In this document: positions 26,527 to 34,093 of the stretch, one piece after another | Layout of the letters: every line of letters starts with the position of its first letter | How positions within the stretch are numbered: the first letter of the stretch is position 1 | Source: Thiodiazotropha sp040506775 | GTDB taxonomy: Bacteria; Pseudomonadota; Gammaproteobacteria; Chromatiales; Chromatiaceae | Reading direction: 5' to 3' | DNA length: 64,000 nt | NCBI GenBank assembly: GCA_040506775.1 | Contig: JBEVWC010000031.1 | Span: forward strand, 59,968 to 123,967 | Position numbers and translations under genes: made by a program | Notes under the pieces: generated by a model | Databases searched by the model: none | Seen by the model: only the letters and a program-made list of their open reading frames with translations | What the model was told of the DNA's origin: nothing

Positions 26527-27719
26527 GGCTGACGGGTCTCCCCTTCACCGCTCAGTGTGACGCTGGAGCCATCCGCCAGCAGTTGCTGACCGAGTATCAC
26601 CACGCGCCCGCTCAAGCCCTCACCGGAGACCGCAACCTGCTGTGCGTGACGGATACCGATGTTCACCGGCCGCCAATGCACCTGCCGGCCATCCGGGTCG
26701 ACCACGAAGAGCCCGTCCTGTCCGTCCCTTTTTGCCAGCGCCTGCTCCGGAACAAGGGTGACCGAGCCAGCCCGTTCCAGCACCACATCGATGCGCACGA
26801 ACAGACCCGGTTTGAGTCTCAGGTCCGGATTCTCCACCTTCAGCTCGACCCTGGCCTGGCGGGTGTTTTCCCGGAATACCGGGGAGATGCGCACGATCCC
26901 TGCCTCAAAAATCTCTCCTGGATAGGCATCCGTGGTCAGCACGGCATGCTGCCCCGGCTGCAAACGGGCATAATCCCGTTCCGTGACAAAGAACACCGCC
27001 TTCATCGGATCAAGCTCCACAATACGCAGCAACTGGGCATTGGCGCTGACCGTCTCGCCCTCATCGACGTAGCGTTCCGCCACCACCCGCTGGTCACTGC
27101 CGCTGCCCCAATCGGCTTTCACCTGGGTATAGCCAAGCCGAATCCGCGCTGTCTCCAGCTCCGCCTGGGCTCGTACCACCTGGGCCCGGGTCACCTCCAC
27201 ATGCGCCGCCTTGGCCAATTGGTCCGCCATCGCGGTATCACGCTGTGACTCGGAACTGACCCCTTTCCTGCGCAGTTGATCCACCCGTTCCAGTTCCCGG
27301 TCGGCGATCTTCAGCAGGCTCTGCGCCTCGGCCAGGTTGGCCTTGGCAACCGCCAGGTCGGCTTCAGCCTGGCGCACGGCCTGCACATACTCGTCATTGT
27401 CGAGACGCGCCACCACCTGGCCACGGGTTACGATATCCGCCAGATCCGCATCGATCTGCTCGATGCGGCCACTCACCTTGGGCGCGACCACGAATTCCGT
27501 AAATGCCTGCAGGGTGCCGGAAAAGGTGCGGCGCAGCTCGATGTCGCCGACCTGGATATCCGCCACCTCGACCGGAATCGGCCGGGATGCTGATTTCTGT
27601 TTTGTACCGCCGCCGCTCTCCTGCAGTCGCTGGAAAACTTTCCAACCGACTGCCGCGACGATAAGCAGCATCAGAAACAGCAGTAACCAGTTTTTGTTTT
27701 TCATCACTTGAAGGGTCAT
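26523..27719 (-). CDS. RND periplasmic adaptor (membrane-fusion protein)
   Basis: About 398 residues. An N-terminal helix (NWLLLFLMLLIVAAVGWKVFQ) anchors it to the inner membrane. A first beta strand, RRTFSGTLQAF, and a lipoyl half-motif around SGRIEQIDADLADIVTRGQVVARLD follow. Next is a coiled-coil hairpin (AEADLAVAKANLAEAQSLLKIADRELERVDQL) and the second half with DEGETVSANAQLLRI, then the C-terminal LVPEQALAKRDGQDGLFVV. The start may be ATG 27719 or ATG 27704 (MKNKNWLL). It overlaps the pump gene by four bases and is the first gene of that operon. Confidence 0.9.
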   Translation of the reverse strand: MTLQVMKNKNWLLLFLMLLIVAAVGWKVFQRLQESGGGTKQKSASRPIPVEVADIQVGDIELRRTFSGTLQAFTEFVVAPKVSGRIEQIDADLADIVTRGQVVARLDNDEYVQAVRQAEADLAVAKANLAEAQSLLKIADRELERVDQLRRKGVSSESQRDTAMADQLAKAAHVEVTRAQVVRAQAELETARIRLGYTQVKADWGSGSDQRVVAERYVDEGETVSANAQLLRIVELDPMKAVFFVTERDYARLQPGQHAVLTTDAYPGEIFEAGIVRISPVFRENTRQARVELKVENPDLRLKPGLFVRIDVVLERAGSVTLVPEQALAKRDGQDGLFVVDPDGRQVHWRPVNIGIRHAQQVAVSGEGLSGRVVILGQQLLADGSSVTLSGEGETRQP

Positions 27720-27876
27720 GTTTCCGGGTTGTTGGTGATGCCGGATGCGCCGCGAATGGGCGCGGGTGGCCGGCAAATGTGACGAGCATAGGAGCATTGC
27801 GGATCAAGCGTCAACGCTTCCAACCGACCTCAGCCGATCATGAAGCCCCTGCCACAGGCATCCTGGGCTATCATGC

Positions 27877-28536
27877 ATGGATACTCCGCGTATTCTGACT
27901 TACCACCCGGACCCACCATCCATGCTCGATCCTAAACAGCATTGGGAAAACATCTACCGCAATCGCTCCCCCGAGGAAGTCAGCTGGTATCAGGCGAATC
28001 CACAACCCTCCCTGGCGCTCATCAAGTCCAGCGGGGTCGATCCTGCCGCACCGATCATCGACATCGGCGGCGGTGCCTCCCGGCTGATCGATCAACTCCT
28101 GCTCAACGGCTACACGGACCTTTCGGTACTGGACATCTCGGCGACTGCGCTGAGCCATGCACGACAACGTCTGGGGAAGGATTCCCCAAGGGTTGAATGG
28201 ATCGAATCGGATATCACCCGCTTTGAACCCCAGCGCGGTTACGCACTCTGGCATGACCGGGCAGTGTTTCACTTTCTGACCGGGGCGGCTGACCGCGAGC
28301 GCTATGCCGCAGCCTTGCGCCAGGCATTGCCTTCCGGTGGACAACTGATCCTGGCAAGCTTCGCCATCGGCGGCCCTACCCAGTGCAGCGGTCTCGATGT
28401 GGTTCAGTATGACAGTGAGAAATTACTGGATGCGCTCGGAGCAGGATTTGAACTGATTGAAACACACAATGATGATCACCTGACACCGGCCAGGGCGATT
28501 CAGGCCTTTCAATACTTTCGTCTGGTGAAACGCTGA
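27877..28536 (+). CDS. class I SAM-dependent methyltransferase
   Basis: Up to 219 residues of a small cytoplasmic methyltransferase. HWENIYRNRSPEEVSWYQ opens the domain, motif I is IIDIGGGASRLIDQLL, and the acidic residue ending strand 2 is in LSVLDISATAL. WIESDITRF, the post-I region LWHDRAVFHFLT and the late strand GGQLILASFAIGG follow. The architecture matches the single-domain family often found in proteobacteria. The methyl acceptor is unknown. The start could also be ATG 27922 (MLDPKQHW), where similarity probably begins; neither start has a strong ribosome site. It is divergent from the RND operon. Confidence 0.85.
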   Translation: MDTPRILTYHPDPPSMLDPKQHWENIYRNRSPEEVSWYQANPQPSLALIKSSGVDPAAPIIDIGGGASRLIDQLLLNGYTDLSVLDISATALSHARQRLGKDSPRVEWIESDITRFEPQRGYALWHDRAVFHFLTGAADRERYAAALRQALPSGGQLILASFAIGGPTQCSGLDVVQYDSEKLLDALGAGFELIETHNDDHLTPARAIQAFQYFRLVKR

Positions 28537-28609
28537 TCAGTGACGGGCGGAATACCACAGACCCTGTCCGGTCACCATGGAGCCACTACCCAGGCCGCCT
28601 GGAGCCGCT

Positions 28610-30007
28610 TCAGTTGGTATAGAGATTGACCTGAACGCGCTGATTCTGGGCGGCAATGTCGTTCCATTCGCCTGCGGTTTTCACCTGGTATCGCTCGGGA
28701 TAGGGCATCAGGGGTTCATTGAAACCGTTGCTGAACAGAATGATTTCGATTTCTCCGCTGCTGCGTTCGGTTTCCACATTCATGTAGTTGGCAAACGCGA
28801 CGGACTGGTCATTCAGCCAGTCGTTGGTGCCGCGGAAATCGCTGGCGAACAAACACTGGCCGATTTCGAGTGTCGGGGCGGCGACACGCATCTCCCCAGC
28901 CTCGTTCTTTTGCAGACAGAAATTGCCATGGTTGGCTCGCAGTTCCACGGTTCCGCGAAAACCGGCCTCCTTCAGCTGGGTGACCAGTTCAGCAAGCCAT
29001 AGCGCCCGTTCATCGCTGAAGGGTTTGCTGCCATAGTCGAACCGGGATCCCTGGTTAGCCGCCCACTCGATCAGCTTCATCGGCAGGCCTGCGCCAGCCG
29101 CGGCCGACTCGGGTTTCTGGCTGACCCTCAGTTGCTGGGCCAACTGCTCGATCTGGGCGCCCTGCACCGCCAGCAGATCCATCAACTCCGCATTGCTGAC
29201 CCGACTCGCTGAGGTTCCGCCGAGAGGCTCGTCGACATACCCTTTGAGGTAGACTGCCAGTGCAAGCCCCAGCAGTATTGCGCTCCCCAGAACCCCATAC
29301 AGAAAGGATCTGAACCGGGAACCGCCCTGGGCTTCGTGCAACGCCTCGAGCTCGTACAACTCACCCCGCACTTCATCGAAGTGCCGGTCGATATGCTCCT
29401 GCAGCCGCTCTTCGGCCTGGGTCTGTTCGCGACGGATGAAACGCTTGAGGGATTCCGTGCCCTTGAGGTTGTCCTGAAAATCGTCCAGCGGCAGACTGAC
29501 CCGGTCCACCTGGGCCGGCTGGTGACGTTCGTGCTCGGAAATCAGGTGAACATTGTCCGGACGCCCGCCACGCTTGAGTTCTTCCAGGTCACTCTGCTTG
29601 AATCCGGTCACCAGGGATTCCTGCTCCGGCAACAGATGCAGGGTGTTGAGCACCTGCTCCAGGTCCTGGGGTTCGAGCTGTTTGGGCAGCACCCCCACCG
29701 CGCCGAGCGCCCGTGCCTGGCTCACCGCCAGACCACCGGCCTTGGAGGTGTACATCATCACGGGAATGACTGCGGTATTGGGATTGGATTTGATGACCTT
29801 GAGGGCCTGAAAACCATCCATGCCGGGCATTTCATAATCCATGAAGATGGCGTCCGGGGCATGATCGTACAGGTAGTCGATGGCCGCAGCAGCCGACTCC
29901 CTGGTTTCAACTGAAATTCCGTAATTTTTCAGTTTCGTGGACAACACCTGACGCGCGGTCTTGGAGTCGTCCACGATGAGCGCTGTTTTTATCGCGTTTC
30001 CTGTCAC
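28610..30007 (-). CDS. response-regulator receiver protein with membrane helix and OmpA-like C-terminal domain
   Basis: A 465-residue protein with a GTG start. Residues 1-~125 are a CheY-like receiver: acidic pair D13/D14, phosphoacceptor D57 in MDYEMPGMDG, T87 and K109. A charged linker of ~100 residues follows (residues ~140-225, including LKRGGRPDNVHLISEHERHQ). One membrane helix (FLYGVLGSAILLGLALAVYLKGY) comes next, and then a periplasmic domain. The end of that domain, NDQSVAFANYM then AAQNQRVQVNLY, resembles the peptidoglycan-binding OmpA/MotB fold, though degenerate. A receiver tethered to the envelope in this way is unusual. No sensor kinase gene adjoins. The C-terminal assignment is tentative. 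Confidence 0.75.
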   Translation of the reverse strand: MTGNAIKTALIVDDSKTARQVLSTKLKNYGISVETRESAAAAIDYLYDHAPDAIFMDYEMPGMDGFQALKVIKSNPNTAVIPVMMYTSKAGGLAVSQARALGAVGVLPKQLEPQDLEQVLNTLHLLPEQESLVTGFKQSDLEELKRGGRPDNVHLISEHERHQPAQVDRVSLPLDDFQDNLKGTESLKRFIRREQTQAEERLQEHIDRHFDEVRGELYELEALHEAQGGSRFRSFLYGVLGSAILLGLALAVYLKGYVDEPLGGTSASRVSNAELMDLLAVQGAQIEQLAQQLRVSQKPESAAAGAGLPMKLIEWAANQGSRFDYGSKPFSDERALWLAELVTQLKEAGFRGTVELRANHGNFCLQKNEAGEMRVAAPTLEIGQCLFASDFRGTNDWLNDQSVAFANYMNVETERSSGEIEIILFSNGFNEPLMPYPERYQVKTAGEWNDIAAQNQRVQVNLYTN

Positions 30008-30114
30008 GGCGGCTATCGCTTTCCCACGTTTTTTCCCGGTATGCTAGCCAGGAGTCTTACAGGATAATCCCTAAATTACTATATCCGTAATATCTGAACA
30101 GAGGAACCATCTTC

Positions 30115-30456
30115 ATGACATCCCTGACACAAGAAAAGTGTGAAGCCTGTCGCGCGGACGCGCCCCAGGTCAGCGACGAGGAACTGGCTGAACTCATCAG
30201 GGCGATTCCGGATTGGAACATCGAGGTGCGGGACGGCATCATGCAACTCGAAAAAACCTTCAGTTTTAAAGATTTCGTCGCAGCCCTGGATTTCACCAAC
30301 CGGGTCGGCGCCTTGGCCGAGGAAGAGGGGCATCATCCGGCGCTTTTGACCGAGTGGGGCAAGACCACGGTGACCTGGTGGTCGCACAAGATCAAGGGTC
30401 TGCACCGTAACGACTTCATCATGTCGGCGAAGACGGACCAGTTGTATCAGCCTTGA
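30115..30456 (+). CDS. phhB: pterin-4a-carbinolamine dehydratase
   Basis: A 113-residue cytoplasmic enzyme that dehydrates 4a-hydroxytetrahydropterin, the product of aromatic amino-acid hydroxylases, so that the cofactor can be recycled. The catalytic signature is complete: EGHHPALL with H73, H74 and P75, W81, and H91 in WWSHK. It has the typical length for the family. The first residues include two cysteines (CEAC), a feature of many proteobacterial members. The start ATG has AGAGGAA ~11 bases upstream. No phenylalanine hydroxylase gene is in the window; the protein may serve another pterin enzyme, or an MBL-fold pterin-related neighbour downstream on the opposite strand. Confidence 0.93.
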   Translation: MTSLTQEKCEACRADAPQVSDEELAELIRAIPDWNIEVRDGIMQLEKTFSFKDFVAALDFTNRVGALAEEEGHHPALLTEWGKTTVTWWSHKIKGLHRNDFIMSAKTDQLYQP

Positions 30457-30489
30457 GGCTCATCACCCAACCCATCCCCGTGGTTTGCT

Positions 30490-31248
30490 TCATGGAGACG
30501 ACACGATCTGCGGCTCAGCCTGGTCATTGAATACCAGCCTACGACCACAGCCACCCATGAGACAACGGTCGCCAAGCAGCGCTTTGAGACGCAACGCGGC
30601 CTTCAGGCCGGTGCAATGGGTCGGCAGGACATAATCAACCGCCAACCCCTGCAATCGTTTGGTCCGCGCGTCGAGGGTCACCTGGTCCGCATCGAACAGG
30701 TGAAATCCACCCAGCAACAGGGCGATGGACTGACCCGTTTGCTGGATGGCCTGCTGCGCGATCCTTTCAATCCCAGGATGCGCACATCCAGTCACCACCA
30801 GTGAGCCGTGCGGGGAGGGAATCACCAGCGCCTGCTCCGGCATATCACCGGGCAGGGTTCCCGTTGAATAAAAGCCCGGCACGAACTCGCAGGGTTGAGA
30901 CCCGACGACCACCAGTTCACCACAAAGACTGGGCAGATCCGCGATCAAACGCGGCGAAAGACTCTCAGGCACCACCAGCCTGATGCCGGGATTGAGTTCA
31001 AGAATCGAGTCCAATCCCCCCAGGTGGTCCCAGTGGCTGTGCGAGAGAAACAGGGTATCCAGCTGCCCCAGATCCTTGCCCAGCATGCGGGCATTGGCAA
31101 GCAACATCCTGCCGTTGCTGCCGGTATCGAAAAGCAGTCGCTGTCCCGGCGTTTCGATCAACAGGGAAAACCCCCACAAGCGGCTGAGGCGCTCATCGTC
31201 ACAGACATTGTCGAACAGCTGAGTCAAAACCAGATCAACGAGTTGCAT
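30490..31248 (-). CDS. MBL-fold metallo-hydrolase, dihydropteroate-synthase-like subgroup
   Basis: A 252-residue cytoplasmic metallo-hydrolase, starting MQLVDLVLTQLFDNV at ATG 31248. The metal motif is SHSHWDHLGGL (HxHxDH, residues ~70-75), a further metal His is in TGCAHPGIERI, and another is in VLPTHCTG near the end. FDTGSNGRMLLANARMLG and the overall length match the subgroup that includes the 7,8-dihydropterin-6-methyl-aminobenzene phosphate synthase-like proteins. The exact reaction is not known. It converges with phhB, which is also pterin-related, with a 33-base gap; whether that has meaning is open. Confidence 0.85.
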   Translation of the reverse strand: MQLVDLVLTQLFDNVCDDERLSRLWGFSLLIETPGQRLLFDTGSNGRMLLANARMLGKDLGQLDTLFLSHSHWDHLGGLDSILELNPGIRLVVPESLSPRLIADLPSLCGELVVVGSQPCEFVPGFYSTGTLPGDMPEQALVIPSPHGSLVVTGCAHPGIERIAQQAIQQTGQSIALLLGGFHLFDADQVTLDARTKRLQGLAVDYVLPTHCTGLKAALRLKALLGDRCLMGGCGRRLVFNDQAEPQIVSSP

Positions 31249-31516
31249 GGGATCTGCGGATTTCCTTGAAACAGATAACTGACAGCTAACCGCAGTATAG
31301 GCTTTCAACACGCCAGGGTAGTTGAGAATACTCATCCCGACACGGCCCTAACACAATATTTTACAAGCCTGCAGACATAACCTGTTATAGACTGTGGTCA
31401 TCGACAGCCGGAGACCTCCACTGCCCCGAACCGGCAGCGCCCGTTCCGGCTTTGAGCCAAACCCAATCAAATAACCCAGGGAGTGTGGTTAGCACGAGAT
31501 ACAGAAAGCCTGAAAA

Positions 31517-33055
31517 ATGATTGTGACCTCGAAGTTCCTCACGTCAAAGCAGATGAACCTTGATGAGCCGGGATCCGCCGGACCTCTATCGGTTCAGGTC
31601 AGCATGGCTCTGACCACCCTCATTCTGCTGATGACCGCGGCCATCCTGGTGTTCGGGGACACGCAACTGTCCGCCCACCCCGAATTCGTACCCTTTCACG
31701 CCGCGATTGTCCTGATGCTCGACGGGACCACCGCATTTCTGCTCTACGGCCAGTTTCATTTCCGCCGCCTGCCCCTCTACCTGATGCTGGCGAGTGCGTA
31801 CCTGCTGAGCGCATTGATCACCCTGCCGTTTGTGCTCAGCTTTCCTCTCCAGGACCAGCAACAGGGAGGCTTTCTCGGCGGCCCTCAAAGTGCCATCTGG
31901 TTGTGGCATTTCTGGCATATCCTGTTTCCATCCGTGGTACTCCTGGGCACGCTGCTGGATTGGCGCGACAAACGCGCTCCCTGGCCAAGCGAGCGAATCT
32001 GGCCGGCCACCTATCGCTCACTGATCGCGGTTTCAGCTCTGGTGGTGATCCTCAGCGTTGTTGTCAGTGTGTTTCATGATGCCTTGCCGCCACTTCTCGA
32101 TTTCACCCAAACCGCTCCCCTGACGCCGCTTTTCTATTGGGCAGGCGGAGTGGCTGCGGTTGTGACACTTGCAGCTCTGGCGCTGACCTGGAGCCGATTC
32201 ACCCAGCTAAGCGCCATTAATCTCTGGCTCTCGGTCACCCTGCTCGCATTTCTGGCGGACATCCTGGCCAGTCTTGGCGCCTACCAGCGCTACACCGTGG
32301 GTTGGTATTTCGGCAGGATCGAAGCCATGATCGCCTCCAGCATTTTACTGTTTGTGCTGCTTGGGGAGATGATCGGCCTGTATCGGCGCCTGGGTGAAGC
32401 AATGCACCAAATGGTGGAGTCGAATCGCAGCCTGGTTTCCCTGATCACTGAAAATCAGCATGCCAAGGCTGCTCTGGCAGAAAAGAATCTGCAACTCGAA
32501 CGCATCTCCAGCACAGATCACCTGACCAAACTGCCCAATCGACGGGCCACGGAACTGGAACTGCAGGAGCAGTACCGGATGGGTGAACGTTACGGACGCA
32601 AATTCTGCATCATCATGATCGATATCGATCACTTCAAGAAGATCAACGATACCCAGGGTCACCAGATGGGTGATGAGGTGCTGCGCCATATCAGTTCGAT
32701 GATCTCCAACCATGTGCGAATGACCGATTTCGTCGGACGCTGGGGTGGCGAGGAGTTCCTGGTGATCTGCACGGAAACCGAACTCACGTCCGCTACCGAG
32801 TTGGCGCAACGGCTCAGGGAGTTGATCGAAACTTCAACCTTCGATGCAGAAAGTCCCATGACCGCAAGTTTCGGTGTATCGGAGTTTCGTCTCGGAGAGA
32901 CCCTGGAAAATCTGATGATGCGCGCCGATCAACATCTCTACCTGGCCAAGCAGGCGGGACGCAACCGGGTATCATCGAGTCTGCTGCAAGCGGATGAGGG
33001 GTTCGGCAACTGGACGGCCGTGGCAGAGCACACCCATACCGACAGAGCCAATTAG
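31517..33055 (+). CDS. diguanylate cyclase with N-terminal multi-helix membrane sensor
   Basis: A 512-residue protein. Residues ~30-285 contain about seven or eight hydrophobic helices (MALTTLILLMTAAILVFGD through MIASSILLFVLLGEMIGLYRR), a MASE-type sensory region. A short coiled coil (AALAEKNLQLERISSTD) joins it to a complete GGDEF domain: LTKLPNRRATELEL, IDIDHFKKINDTQGHQMGDEVL and the active site RWGGEEF (W409-F414). The residues needed for cyclic di-GMP synthesis are all present. No I-site RxxD was identified with certainty. It is a single-gene unit. Confidence 0.92.
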   Translation: MIVTSKFLTSKQMNLDEPGSAGPLSVQVSMALTTLILLMTAAILVFGDTQLSAHPEFVPFHAAIVLMLDGTTAFLLYGQFHFRRLPLYLMLASAYLLSALITLPFVLSFPLQDQQQGGFLGGPQSAIWLWHFWHILFPSVVLLGTLLDWRDKRAPWPSERIWPATYRSLIAVSALVVILSVVVSVFHDALPPLLDFTQTAPLTPLFYWAGGVAAVVTLAALALTWSRFTQLSAINLWLSVTLLAFLADILASLGAYQRYTVGWYFGRIEAMIASSILLFVLLGEMIGLYRRLGEAMHQMVESNRSLVSLITENQHAKAALAEKNLQLERISSTDHLTKLPNRRATELELQEQYRMGERYGRKFCIIMIDIDHFKKINDTQGHQMGDEVLRHISSMISNHVRMTDFVGRWGGEEFLVICTETELTSATELAQRLRELIETSTFDAESPMTASFGVSEFRLGETLENLMMRADQHLYLAKQAGRNRVSSSLLQADEGFGNWTAVAEHTHTDRAN

Positions 33056-33122
33056 CGGGGCCGTCCCTGGCATTCCACTATGAATGAGTGCCGTTCACGG
33101 AGAGTGGGCGGCGCAATCAGAA

Positions 33123-34013
33123 TCAGGACAGTGCGTCCTTCATGTCCTGCTCCTGCTTCTGCTTATAGAGCTCCACTTCCGCTTTGCGGCGCATCTCCAG
33201 GATATCCTTGCGCTCTTCCAGACGTTTTTCCGCCGCCTGATCCTTGACCGGGATGGTGGCATCACCAAACAGCACCTGTTTGAGAAAGCGGGTCCCGAAC
33301 TGCATCAGCGCCAGATCCTCTTTCTCGACAGTTTCGTAAAACGCATCATCCATGTCATAGGACGCCCGGAAGGAGTCACTGAGCACGAATCGACGCAACC
33401 GGTCCACGTCATAGGAGCACATGAAAAACAGCTGCAGGCTGGTGTCGGAAGGACGTCCGATCGACGGACCGGCGGATTTTTTCTTCAGGATCAGTTGCAG
33501 CCATTCACGATTGATCTGGTCGTAGATCTCGACTTCCTGCTCCTTGCGGTAATCGTTCACGCTGATTTCGCGGGACTCTTCGTGACCCTTGCAGTGATCC
33601 TCCCTGATCAGGAAGTAGCGCGCCTCGTCGTCCGGGGAACCCGCCTGACGCATCGCCATGTGGCCGATGGGGTAGTAACGGCAGGCGGTAGGACGGTCCG
33701 CATAGACCCCGCAACCCTCCGCGCCGACGAACAGGCAGGCACCTTCATCGTTGGTGCGCAATTTCACACCCGGCACCCCATCCTTGTCCATTTCGAAGGG
33801 AACCGTGTGTTTTTTCAGGAATTCTGTCGCGCTGAGGCCCAGATTGTCCTTCAGACGCAGGATATCGTAAGGCGTCAGCTGGATGTCAGCATGCTGACAG
33901 CAGGCATTGAAACAGGAGATTCCTTTGTGGCAGTTGAAATTGATCTTCGCACCGGGCTCCAGAATGGTCGGAACAAAGTTGCTTTTGAAAGGAATGTCGA
34001 ATTTTTCAGTCAT
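33123..34013 (-). CDS. YkgJ-like cysteine-cluster protein downstream of aprBA
   Basis: A 296-residue cytoplasmic protein. The start is fixed by GGAGG eight bases before ATG 34013; the frame is open further upstream but that part would lie in the terminator hairpin. The N-terminal half carries the zinc/iron-chelating Cys signature of the YkgJ family: C28, C34, C38 and C39 in NCHKGISCFNACCQH, then CLFVGAEGCGVY and a PTACRYYPIG segment. The C-terminal part is helical and highly charged (KRLEERKDILEMRRKAEVEL). It follows aprA on the same strand, separated by a terminator-like hairpin, so it is probably expressed at a lower level than aprBA. A role in metal-centre handling for APS reductase is an inference from position. 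Confidence 0.82.
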   Translation of the reverse strand: MTEKFDIPFKSNFVPTILEPGAKINFNCHKGISCFNACCQHADIQLTPYDILRLKDNLGLSATEFLKKHTVPFEMDKDGVPGVKLRTNDEGACLFVGAEGCGVYADRPTACRYYPIGHMAMRQAGSPDDEARYFLIREDHCKGHEESREISVNDYRKEQEVEIYDQINREWLQLILKKKSAGPSIGRPSDTSLQLFFMCSYDVDRLRRFVLSDSFRASYDMDDAFYETVEKEDLALMQFGTRFLKQVLFGDATIPVKDQAAEKRLEERKDILEMRRKAEVELYKQKQEQDMKDALS

Positions 34014-34036
34014 GATTTTGCCTCCGATAAAGACGG

Positions 34037-34072
34037 AAAAAGTCCGGGCACCTTGCGGCACCCGGACTTTTC
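34037..34072 (-). terminator. intrinsic terminator/attenuator between aprA and the ykgJ-like gene
   Basis: On the minus strand AGTCCGGG and CCCGGACT form an eight-pair GC-rich stem (plus-strand arms 34041-34048 and 34061-34068) with a partly paired 12-base loop. It is followed by a T-run (plus-strand A residues 34037-34041). It is flanked by A residues on the other side and could act in both directions. It would stop most aprBA transcripts while allowing some to continue. Confidence 0.8.
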
Positions 34073-34093
34073 AAGTCACTCGACTGTCAAAAA

